Below are positions 57,752 to 64,000 of a DNA stretch of 64,000 nucleotides, in pieces. This DNA is from Streptomyces toxytricini (lineage in GTDB: Bacteria; Actinomycetota; Actinomycetes; Streptomycetales; Streptomycetaceae). Location: positions 186,001-250,000 of the forward strand of contig NZ_BMTY01000007.1 in assembly GCF_014649915.1 (NCBI RefSeq), written 5' to 3'. The first letter of the stretch is position 1. Each line of letters opens with the position of its first letter. The notes beneath the pieces are model-generated. The model had not been told where the DNA came from. It ran no database searches and saw only the letters and a program-made list of their open reading frames with translations. Made by a program: the position numbers and the translations under genes.

Positions 57752-57920
57752 TGCGCGATCACGCCTTCCGGGGCCGTACGCACAGGTTCAGATACTGCCG
57801 GGGCACTCCAGCAGAGACAGTGCGAGCACGCCGCTGACCAGCTGAAGTGCAGGCACGAAGGCGAACTCAGCCCCACGAGTCCGGGCCTTCGTCGTTGTCA
57901 CGCACTGGTCCCGCGTGAGG
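57752..57920 (+). other. Decayed att site with arm
   Basis: GCCTTCCGGGGCCGTACGCA then CAGGTTCAGATACTGCCGGG follow the tRNA segment at 42421 with many changes. Beyond it GCCGCTGACC, the hairpin with CCGGGCCTTCGTCGTTGT and CGCGTGAGG repeat the layout at 42462-42587. A third, older element boundary. Confidence 0.65.
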
Positions 57921-57937
57921 GGCCTGCGGGCCACACG

Positions 57938-58270
57938 TCAGACGGACGCCTCCCTGATCACCCGCCGCGCCCGCTCGTAGTACTGCTCCCGGGTCCCGCC
58001 GAGCTCACTGGCATCCGGGTGCGTCGTGAGATTCGACAAGGCCTCAGCTGTTCCTTCCGCCCACCCGCCGTAGACCTCGAAGACGGCGTTGGCCCTCCGC
58101 CGGAGCTCCAGGTCCGGCATGACCTCGATGACGGGCAGGGCGTCGTCATGGTGCCGGCGGACTATGGCGGAGCACTCGTCGTATAGGAGCGTGGCAGCCA
58201 ACGTGTCGGCTGCCTCCGTGGCCTCACCGATCTTCGCCCGGAAGTCCTGCAGCATCTTCGAGATGGTCAT
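57938..58270 (-). CDS. Hypothetical protein, helical, 110 aa
   Basis: Begins MTISKMLQDFRAKIGEATEA and contains LYDECSAIVRRHHDDALPVI and RRANAVFEVYGGWAEGTAEAL; predicted mostly helical, soluble. Its ATG overlaps the stop of the gene upstream (ATGA), so the two are an operon. No family recognised. Confidence 0.6.
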   Translation of the reverse strand: MTISKMLQDFRAKIGEATEAADTLAATLLYDECSAIVRRHHDDALPVIEVMPDLELRRRANAVFEVYGGWAEGTAEALSNLTTHPDASELGGTREQYYERARRVIREASV

Positions 58271-58518
58271 GAAGTCGCGATCACCTGCTCCCGGATGCGC
58301 TGCTCGTGCGACAGCTTGGCCTCGTGCTCGCGCTTGGCCGCCTCCTGGGTGTCGGCGTGCTCTTGCCGCCTCCTCTCAGTCCGTCCCGTGAAGTAGTGGG
58401 TGATCCAGGCCGCGGCGGCCGAGCTGATGAGCACAGCTCCGGCAGAGATGGCAGGCGTGACCCAGGCGACGCGAAGCCCTTCCCCCGAAACCTGACTAGG
58501 CAGTGAGGCGCCAGCCAT
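58267..58518 (-). CDS. Small membrane protein with charged tail
   Basis: 83 aa from ATG 58518 (longer starts possible, no clear ribosome site). One membrane helix (WVTPAISAGAVLISSAAAAWITHYF) then a highly charged helical tail RTERRRQEHADTQEAAKREH. Operon with the 110-aa gene through a 4-base overlap. Function unknown; the pair has the look of a membrane-anchored small system. Confidence 0.55.
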   Translation of the reverse strand: MAGASLPSQVSGEGLRVAWVTPAISAGAVLISSAAAAWITHYFTGRTERRRQEHADTQEAAKREHEAKLSHEQRIREQVIATS

Positions 58519-58669
58519 GAGAAACGTGCTGCCGCTCGGCTGAAGTCCGTGCGTACCAAAGGCCAACGGCGCGTGCCGCCATCCACAGGTTCACTGCGGA
58601 ATGCCTTGCTTCACGATCACTGCCAGTGTCAAGATATTATACAGAGTGGTACGTGCGACGGGAGGCTTC

Positions 58670-59644
58670 GTGAGTGGGCGGCGGGATATTTCCGACCTGG
58701 CGAAATTGCTCATATCCGAGCTGGCGGAAGACTCTGATAGCGATACGGCTTCGCGCTATAACTTCCAGTATCAATGCGCTGCCCGCCACTGCTTTGCCAT
58801 GCTCAACGACAGTCAGCTTTCAGCCATCATTTGCGAGTGGCATGTCGACTACATCCTCGGCTATCGCGATGGTACCTACGAACTGGTTTCCGTAAAGCAT
58901 CGCGAACCGAGCCTGGGCCCATGGTCCTTCTCTGACCTCTGGAACAGGGGCGACCTAGCAATGCTATTCGAGCGCTGGAAATCAACTCCGGAATCATCGT
59001 GTCGACTCGTAACTAACGGCGCCCTCAAGCCGACACAAGGAGATGCGCTCTCCTTCGCAACCGCCCTAACCAGGAAGTCGGCAGATAGCTGGATCACCGA
59101 CGTAGCGAAAAGGCTGAGCTGTGGGGAGCAGCAAGCCAAGTCATTCTTGCTGAATCTACGTATCGAGCATGGGATTCCTGATCGTGTCACCCTAAGGTCT
59201 CATGAGATCCTCACAACAGTAGAAAAATCTCTCGAAGATGCTCAGATTGGCGTTGCGCCGTCAGGCGCCTGGGACTCCATCGTGGCTCTTGTTGCGTTTA
59301 AGTCCAGAGATCTCGACAATCGCGATTTATCTTCGATTGATCTCGCGAGCCCGGTAGCTTGGAGTCAGCCAGCTAGCCAGGTGGGTCTGTGTGATCCGCG
59401 TGTGAACCACCAGCAAGGACGCCCGCTCCTGCGAGTTCTTCCAGGTCAAGGCTCGCCCGCTGCCCGGCTGTGCATGCCCTCCGGAGCCGTGTGCGCAGGT
59501 TCGAATCCTGCCGGGGGCACTTCGCAAGAAGTGCCTGACAGACCCCGCCACCAGCGAAACGCTGAGGACGGGGTCTTCGCGATGTGCGCATGGACGAGTT
59601 GGGGAATCTCGTGGACGCGACCACGCTTGCCGTCGCGCTCATAG
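58670..59644 (+). CDS. DUF4297-like dsDNA nuclease domain protein, 3' end fused into the att site
   Basis: 324 codons from GTG 58670 (GGGAGG 4 bases upstream; AT-rich -10-like TATTAT at about 58634). SRYNFQYQCAARHCFAMLND, CEWHVDYILGYRDGTYELVSVKHRE and FSDLWNRGDLAMLFERW match the Cap4-type nuclease domain: E-x-H-x-D and the V-S-V-K PD-(D/E)xK-like core. Codon use is AT-rich for this genome. After 59477 the frame reads tRNA-derived att sequence, so the native protein of about 269 aa here is C-terminally truncated. Possible defence effector remnant. Confidence 0.65.
   Translation: MSGRRDISDLAKLLISELAEDSDSDTASRYNFQYQCAARHCFAMLNDSQLSAIICEWHVDYILGYRDGTYELVSVKHREPSLGPWSFSDLWNRGDLAMLFERWKSTPESSCRLVTNGALKPTQGDALSFATALTRKSADSWITDVAKRLSCGEQQAKSFLLNLRIEHGIPDRVTLRSHEILTTVEKSLEDAQIGVAPSGAWDSIVALVAFKSRDLDNRDLSSIDLASPVAWSQPASQVGLCDPRVNHQQGRPLLRVLPGQGSPAARLCMPSGAVCAGSNPAGGTSQEVPDRPRHQRNAEDGVFAMCAWTSWGISWTRPRLPSRS
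59478..59526 (+). other. Right-most att copy (attR of the relic)
   Basis: 49 bases identical to tRNA-Arg 29740-29788; similarity continues through the terminator to 59580. The 5' tRNA half is absent. Confidence 0.85.
59540..59576 (+). terminator. Copy of the tRNA-Arg terminator
   Basis: AGACCCCG / CGGGGTCT (59540-59547 / 59569-59576), counterpart of 29800-29839. It is probably the original chromosomal terminator displaced by integration. Confidence 0.65.
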
Positions 59645-59949
59645 GCGTCGGAGAAACGCTGGGCGGAACCCTGGGCGGGGCGGTGCTCAACCAGCGTGCC
59701 GGCAGGGAGCAGGCCGAGAGTGCCGACCGTCAGCGGGCGGAAGACCGCCACGAGCAGGCACAGCAGGCCAGGCGTGATCTCTACGCCCGCCTTAACACCG
59801 CGACCCGCGCCTACCGGGTCACCTTGTGACCCGACCTCGGCGTCGAAGTCGAGACCGACTTCGAACGCACTCGCACCCGGATGATCACCGTGCTCGACAG
59901 TGAGCGGAAAGACCTCGACCGCAGGCTCTCCTCCGGACGATCTGCCTGA
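59590..59949 (+). pseudogene. Hypothetical coiled-coil membrane protein with internal stop
   Basis: ATG 59590: one hydrophobic segment (TTLAVALIGVGETLGGTLGG) then a charged coil (AGREQAESADRQRAEDRHEQ). TGA at 59827 interrupts; the same frame continues PDLGVEVETDFERTRTRMIT to TGA at 59947. About 119 aa if the stop is reversed. Function unknown. From its end to 60095 nothing else is seen. Confidence 0.5.
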
Positions 59950-60095
59950 CCGACGACGGCGCGCAGCAGGCCAAGGGGCCCCGGCACGCTGCGGCGGCCG
60001 CCGTCAGGCGGGTGGCTTCTTGCAACCCGTTCCTCGGGTGGCCGGACCTTCCCTGTGCGCACGTTCCTCCCTCGTTCCCGACGACCGCCCGGAGG

Positions 60096-60494
60096 TCAGC
60101 GAGCGATGTCCAGGTGTGCGGAGACCGTCTTGCCGATGGGGGTGCGGGGGTGGACTTCCCAGTGCGTTGTGAGGGATTCGACGAGGAGCAGGCCCCTGCC
60201 CGATTCGGAGAGCGGCGGCGGTGCAGTGGCCGGGGTGGGTGGGCGGTGTTCGCCGCGGGTGTCGGAGACCTCGATGCGGAGGGTGTCGGGGCACAGGGTG
60301 AGGGTGAGCGCGAAGTGCCGCCCTGGCAGGCTGCCGTGGGTGGCGGCGTTGGCGGTGAGTTCGGCGATGACGAGCGCGGCGTCGTGGGCGAGGTCTGTGT
60401 CGGGCGCGATGCCCCACGCCTGGAGCTGGTGCACGGCGAGGCTGCGGGCGAGTCGGGCGCCGCGCGGGGTGGAGCGGAACCGCTCGGAGAACAC
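60096..60494 (-). CDS. RsbW-like ATP-binding regulatory protein
   Basis: 132 aa from GTG 60494. HATPase_c_2 fold: AALVIAELTANAATHG (N box), LRIEVSDTRGEHRP and ESGRGLLLVESLTTHW (G box). Streptomycetes carry dozens of such anti-sigma-like kinases. Codons upstream in another frame (from ATG at about 60541) look like a lost N-terminus, so a frameshift at the start is possible. Divergent from an XRE-DUF5753/DUF397 set, a common arrangement. Confidence 0.85.
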   Translation of the reverse strand: MFSERFRSTPRGARLARSLAVHQLQAWGIAPDTDLAHDAALVIAELTANAATHGSLPGRHFALTLTLCPDTLRIEVSDTRGEHRPPTPATAPPPLSESGRGLLLVESLTTHWEVHPRTPIGKTVSAHLDIAR

Positions 60495-60701
60495 ACGTGC
60501 GGACGGGGACGTGGAGGGTCCGCTCGGCGGAGTTGGGCGTCATGGGCCCAATGTGGGGCGCGGACCGGTCTCTCACCAGGAGTCCCCTGCGTACGCCTGG
60601 TGAGCGTACGCGTACGCAGGGTGGACAGTGCGCGTCACGGTCCGTGACCATGGGGCGGGTCGGGAGCGGTACGCGGGCACGTGCGCGGGAGGTGGGTCGG
60701 C

Positions 60702-61580
60702 ATGGCCTACGGGAACACGGACCAGGGCGGTGCGGGCGCGGAGCCGGCGGGCGGCTGCGGCCCGGCCGGCGGGGAGCCTGAGGTGTCGGACAGCCTGCGC
60801 ACGTTCGGCGCGGTCGTCCAAGCCCTGCGGGAGCACGCGGGCCTGAGCCGGGCGGAGTTCGCGGAGCGGGTCAGCTTCTCCCGGCACACCGTGGCCTCCG
60901 TCGAACAGGGCAGGCGGATGCCGGACCGGCATTTCGTGGAGCAGGCGGAGGAGGCACTGGGCAACACGGGCGCCTTGCGGCAGGCGGCCCGGCACCTGTC
61001 GCGGCAGCCTGGGCTGGCCAGTTGGTTCCGGCGGTGGGCGGGGTTGGAGGCTGAGGCGGTCACCCTGTACACGTACGAGTGCCGAATGGTTCCTGGCCTC
61101 TTGCAGCCCGAACCGTACGCGCGCACCCTGTTCGTGGACCAGCTGCCGCCGCTGAGCGACGAACAGATCGAGGCCCAGTGGGCGGCACGCGCGGAAAGGC
61201 AGCGATTGCTGCGGGAACGCCCCAACACGACCTTCGGCTTCATCCTGGAGGAACACCTGTTCCTGCGGAGGACGGGTGGGGTGGAGGTGACCCGGATGCT
61301 CATCGAGCACGTACTGGAGGTCGCCCGCCTGCGCAACGTGGAGATCCAGGTGATGCCCCTGGAGCGTTCCTCACATGCGGGGCTCGCCGGCCCCGTGCAG
61401 TTGTTGGAAACGGCGGCGGCCCGCTGGTTGGCCTATTGCGAGGGGCAGGAGCACGGCCAGTTCATTGCCGACGCCAAAGTGGTCAGCACACTCCAGCGAC
61501 GCTATGCCAGGATGCGGGCGCAGGCCCTCTCTCTGGAGGACTCCGTGGGTCTGTTGCGGCGGATGCGAGGAGCGCTATGA
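60702..61580 (+). CDS. XRE-family regulator with DUF5753 effector domain
   Basis: 292 aa from ATG 60702 with GGGAGG 9 bases upstream. HTH about 35-95: FGAVVQALREHAGLSRAEFA, VSFSRHTVASVEQGRRMPD. DUF5753 about 110-285: YECRMVPGLLQPEPYARTL, FILEEHLFLRRTGG, IQVMPLERSSHAGLAGPVQLLE. In Streptomyces these pair with DUF397 proteins as in the BldB/WhiJ-type modules controlling development and antibiotics; here two DUF397 genes follow. The first overlaps by 4 bases (ATGA). Confidence 0.92.
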   Translation: MAYGNTDQGGAGAEPAGGCGPAGGEPEVSDSLRTFGAVVQALREHAGLSRAEFAERVSFSRHTVASVEQGRRMPDRHFVEQAEEALGNTGALRQAARHLSRQPGLASWFRRWAGLEAEAVTLYTYECRMVPGLLQPEPYARTLFVDQLPPLSDEQIEAQWAARAERQRLLRERPNTTFGFILEEHLFLRRTGGVEVTRMLIEHVLEVARLRNVEIQVMPLERSSHAGLAGPVQLLETAAARWLAYCEGQEHGQFIADAKVVSTLQRRYARMRAQALSLEDSVGLLRRMRGAL

Positions 61581-61762
61581 ACATGGAACAACTGGCCTGG
61601 TTCAAGAGCAGCTACAGCAGCAGTGGTTCCGGGGACTGCGTCGAAGTCGCCGCGGGAGCAGACGCCGTCCACGTTCGTGACTCCAAGCTGCAAGACGGGC
61701 CCCGGATCGGCCTGTCCCCGACCGCCTGGGCCGAGTTCGTCGACTACGCACCCAAGGCCTGA
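61577..61762 (+). CDS. DUF397 protein, first copy
   Basis: 61 aa. LAWFKSSYSSSGSGDCVEVA and VHVRDSKLQDGP are the family signature; CVEV carries the single Cys. Partner, probably antagonist, of the XRE regulator to which it is translationally coupled. Confidence 0.92.
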   Translation: MNMEQLAWFKSSYSSSGSGDCVEVAAGADAVHVRDSKLQDGPRIGLSPTAWAEFVDYAPKA

Positions 61763-61766
61763 GCTT

Positions 61767-61952
61767 GTGAGTACGAAGCGGCTGGTCTGGTTCAAGAGCA
61801 GCTACAGCAGCGGTGACGGAGACAGCTGCGTCGAAGTCGCCGCCGGTGCACACGGTGTCCACGTTCGTGACTCCAAGGTGCAGGACGGGCCCCGGATTTC
61901 CCTCTCCCCCGCCGCCTGGGCCGAGTTCGTCGGATTCGCGCCTCAGGGCTGA
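61767..61952 (+). CDS. DUF397 protein, second copy
   Basis: 61 aa from GTG, 4 bases after the first copy. LVWFKSSYSSGDGDSCVEVA and VHVRDSKVQDGPRISL. About 75 percent identical by eye to its neighbour, so a recent tandem duplication. It overlaps the convergent hydrolase gene by 10 bases. Confidence 0.9.
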   Translation: MSTKRLVWFKSSYSSGDGDSCVEVAAGAHGVHVRDSKVQDGPRISLSPAAWAEFVGFAPQG

Positions 61953-62611
61953 GGCGGGGCCGCGCCCCGGCCGCCCGGGAGGTGGGTCGTGAGCCACCTG
62001 GTGGCCAGGGTGGCGGCCTCCTCCAGGGCGCCCGGTTCCTCGAAGAGGTGGGTTGCGCCCTCCACCACCTCCAGGCGGTTTTCGCAGCGGAGGTGGGACT
62101 GGGCCTCGCGGTTCAGCATCAGGACCTGGGTGTCGTCGCCGCCGACGATCAGGAGGGTCGGGGCGCGGACCGCCGGGAGGTTGTCGGCGAGGTCCGGGCG
62201 GCCGCCGCGGGAGACCACGGCGTAGACCGGGGAGGCCGGGGCGGCGGCTGCCGTCAGGGCTGCGGCCGCGCCCGTGCTCGCGCCGAAGTACGCCAGGGAC
62301 GGCGGGGTTTCGGCGCGGACGCGCAGCCAGGTCGTCGCTGCGGTGAGGCGGCTCGCCAGGGTCGGGATGTCGAAGACGCGGGCGCGGTCCCGTTCCTCCT
62401 GCGGGGTCAGGAGGTCGAAGAGGAGCGTGCCGAGGCCGGCGCGGGCGAGGGCTTCGGCGACCTGGCGGTTGCGGGGGCTGTGGCGGCTGCTGCCGGAGCC
62501 GTGGGCGAAGAGGACCACTGCGGGGGCGTCGGGCGGGAGGGCCAGGTCGCCTTCCAGCGGGAGGCCGGCCGCGTCGATCACCACCGGGGTCGGGTCGGTC
62601 CGCTGCCTCAT
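61943..62611 (-). CDS. Alpha/beta hydrolase (dienelactone-hydrolase-like)
   Basis: 222 aa. Oxyanion region VVLFAHGSGSSRHSPRNRQV; nucleophile elbow LAYFGASTGAAAAL (G-A-S-T-G, Ser nucleophile); acid in LLIVGGDDTQV and His in EGATHLFEEPG. Coupled by a 4-base overlap to the phosphoribosyltransferase upstream, a widespread pairing in actinobacteria, where the two are also found fused. Substrate unknown. Confidence 0.88.
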   Translation of the reverse strand: MRQRTDPTPVVIDAAGLPLEGDLALPPDAPAVVLFAHGSGSSRHSPRNRQVAEALARAGLGTLLFDLLTPQEERDRARVFDIPTLASRLTAATTWLRVRAETPPSLAYFGASTGAAAALTAAAAPASPVYAVVSRGGRPDLADNLPAVRAPTLLIVGGDDTQVLMLNREAQSHLRCENRLEVVEGATHLFEEPGALEEAATLATRWLTTHLPGGRGAAPPQP

Positions 62612-63261
62612 GGTTCGCCGGTCCTTTCGGCCGCCGCCCTGGCCAGGAGGGCGACCACCGCTTCGTCCGGGGTCTGGTCGAAGTCGCGGTACCACTGGCC
62701 CACCGCGGAGAACGCGGGCGGCGCCGACAGGGTGACCACCTCGTCCGCGACTTCCGCGAGGCGGGCCACCGCGTCGGGTGCGGCCACCGGCGCCGCCATC
62801 AGGACGCGGCTCGCGCCCTGGGCCCGTACGACCTGGCAGGCCGCGGCCGCGGTGGCGCCCGTCGCGATGCCGTCGTCGACGACGATCGCGGTGCGGCCGT
62901 CGAGGGGGATGCGGGCGCGCCCGGAGCGGAAGCGGTCGGCGCGGCGGCGGAGTTCGTCCAGTTCGGCGCGTTCGACCCGGGCGATGTCGGCCTCGCCGAT
63001 CCGGCCGCGGCGGACGATGTCGTCGCTGATGACGCGTACACCGCCCTCGCCGATCGCCCCGAACGCCAGCTCGGGCTGGTACGGCACCCCGAGCTTGCGG
63101 ACGACGACCACGTCGAGGGGGGCGCCGAGGGCGCGGGCGGCGTGGTAGGCGACGGGGACGCCGCCCCGCGGGAGGCCGAGGACGACGGGGTCCTCCGCCG
63201 CGTACGCCCGGAGCGCTTCGGCGAGTCGTCGTCCCGCGTCGTCGCGGTCGGTGAACAGCAC
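62608..63261 (-). CDS. Phosphoribosyltransferase-family protein
   Basis: 217 aa from GTG 63261 with GAGG 6 bases upstream. PRPP loop TAIVVDDGIATGATAAAACQ and N-terminal VVLGLPRGGVPVAYHAARAL, DVVVVRKLGVPYQPELAFGAI. The family is often annotated as an erythromycin-esterase-neighbour or stress PRTase; reaction unknown. First gene of the pair with the hydrolase. Confidence 0.88.
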   Translation of the reverse strand: MLFTDRDDAGRRLAEALRAYAAEDPVVLGLPRGGVPVAYHAARALGAPLDVVVVRKLGVPYQPELAFGAIGEGGVRVISDDIVRRGRIGEADIARVERAELDELRRRADRFRSGRARIPLDGRTAIVVDDGIATGATAAAACQVVRAQGASRVLMAAPVAAPDAVARLAEVADEVVTLSAPPAFSAVGQWYRDFDQTPDEAVVALLARAAAERTGEP

Positions 63262-63494
63262 GTGGGTCCTCGCTAGGCCTCTCCCTTTCGACGGAACCCC
63301 ATCGGCGGGCGATCCGCAAGTGCCTCCGGCCGCCGCGCCGGCCCGGTGGTCCGTACGAGGGCGGTCCCTGCGGTCTGTGGGTTCGGGGCATGGGTGGGCG
63401 CGGGCGGCGTGCGTAGGTTGGCGGTGGGGCCGCGGCACGCATGGGCGGGGCCGCGGCGACGACGGCGCTCTGACGACGACGAGGGAGCAGCGCG

Positions 63495-64000
63495 ATGCGC
63501 GGACTGGTGGAGACGGCGCGGCGGTGGACGGCCGAGGGGCGGGCGGCGTTCCTGGCCCGCCCGGTGGCCGAGCAGGGCTTCGGCCCGCGGGAGCCGGCCG
63601 GGGCCCTGCTGGTGGACGCCCGCGGGGAGTGTGCGGGCTCGCTGTACGGGGGCGTCTTCGACGCCGAGCTGGCCGCGGAGGCGGCGGCGTGGCGGGCCGG
63701 GGAAACGGCCCGGGTGTGCGAGGTGTCGGTCGGGGCGGAAGGCGCGGCCGCGGCGCGGCTGACCTGCGGCGGCCGGGCGGAGATCCTGCTGCAGCCGCTG
63801 GCGTCCGTCCCGGCGCGGTGGTGGGAGCTGCTGGGCCGGGGCGCCGGGGTGGCGCTGGTGACGCGGCTGAACGAGCGCGCGGACGAGGCGGTGAGCGAGG
63901 TCGTGGGCGCCGCGGACGAGCCGGCGGACGATGCCGTGCGGCGGGCCGGGGAGCTGCTGGCGACGCGCCGCGCGGGCCGGGACGCCCTGTACGGGCAGTC
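63495..64000 (+). CDS. XdhC/CoxI-family protein, N-terminal part (runs off the window)
   Basis: At least 168 aa from ATG with GGGAG upstream, no stop before the window end. AEQGFGPREPAGALLVDARG and CAGSLYGGVFDAELAAEAAAW resemble the XdhC_CoxI domain, which inserts sulfurated molybdenum cofactor into xanthine/CO dehydrogenase-type enzymes. The usual Cys of SGGCVE is replaced (YGGVFD), so the role may differ. The C-terminal Rossmann part is not visible. Confidence 0.65.
   Translation, partial: MRGLVETARRWTAEGRAAFLARPVAEQGFGPREPAGALLVDARGECAGSLYGGVFDAELAAEAAAWRAGETARVCEVSVGAEGAAAARLTCGGRAEILLQPLASVPARWWELLGRGAGVALVTRLNERADEAVSEVVGAADEPADDAVRRAGELLATRRAGRDALYGQ

Larger units (their letters stand above)
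42463..59526. mobile_element. Decayed integrative-element relic(s) between the internal and right att copies
   Basis: About 17 kb with no integrase. It carries a type IV secretion-like conjugation set (43635-50681) in ruins, a Replic_Relax gene, a tyrS fragment, a restriction-modification gene, one IS, an HNH gene and a DUF4297-like gene. At least three att-like remnants (57114, 57752, 59478) lie in its right part, so more than one element has been lost here. Stops and frameshifts are abundant in the transfer genes; cargo genes are open. Confidence 0.75.

Noticed and set aside
59476..59521. Third tRNA-Arg gene
   Set aside because: Also only a 3' half; the 5' side is protein-coding-like sequence.

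Overview
The window looks like a Streptomyces chromosome. GC is very high, GTG and TTG starts and 4-base ATGA/GTGA gene overlaps are common, and the gene order (chitinase, ATP synthase operon, glyA, prfA, rpmE, rho, thrB-thrC-hom, lysA, tRNA-Arg) is the order known from streptomycete cores. No taxonomic search was run.

1-29,700 is core chromosome, nearly all on the minus strand after the first 3.6 kb. It holds a two-component system and a secreted GH18 chitinase with the typical 12-bp promoter repeats (plus strand). These are followed by the complete F1Fo ATP synthase cluster atpI-B-E-F-H-A-G-D-C with a Rex-like site upstream, a polyprenyl-phosphate sugar-phosphate transferase, a glyA-type enzyme, a low-molecular-weight phosphatase, a Sua5-type tRNA enzyme, prmC-prfA-rpmE, an LCP protein, rho, the aspartate-family genes thrB, thrC, hom and lysA, and an ArgRS-like fragment gene. 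A stand-alone receiver protein and tRNA-Arg(CCG) close the segment.

29,740-42,462 is a pSAM2-type actinomycete integrative and conjugative element (AICE) in the 3' end of tRNA-Arg(CCG). Its order is int, xis, repSA, cytosine methyltransferase, small spread genes, spdB, traSA, a Pra-like activator, korSA, pif (Nudix), NERD protein, a repeat/hairpin region, and a Fic protein. Three essential genes (repSA, spdB, traSA) each carry an apparent single-base frameshift, while int, xis, korSA and pif are open. It may still excise but probably cannot replicate or transfer.

42,463-59,526 is an older relic bounded by further copies of the tRNA 3' end (42,421; decayed at about 57,752; 59,478; an arm fragment at 57,114). 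It contains a ruined type IV secretion-like conjugation set (pilin, VirB6-like, PrgI, VirB4-like, TraG/VirD4-like) with many stops and frameshifts, a Replic_Relax gene and the 3' half of a tyrosyl-tRNA synthetase gene. It also carries an intact single-chain restriction-modification-type gene, an IS with 17-bp perfect ends, an HNH gene, and a DUF4297-like nuclease gene that reads into the right att site. The region is therefore a tandem accretion of integrative elements at one tRNA, with defence-type cargo that has outlived the transfer machinery.

59,590-64,000 returns to ordinary Streptomyces accessory genes: a decayed coiled-coil gene, an RsbW-like ATPase, an XRE-DUF5753 regulator with two DUF397 partners, a hydrolase-phosphoribosyltransferase pair, and the start of an XdhC-type gene that runs off the window.
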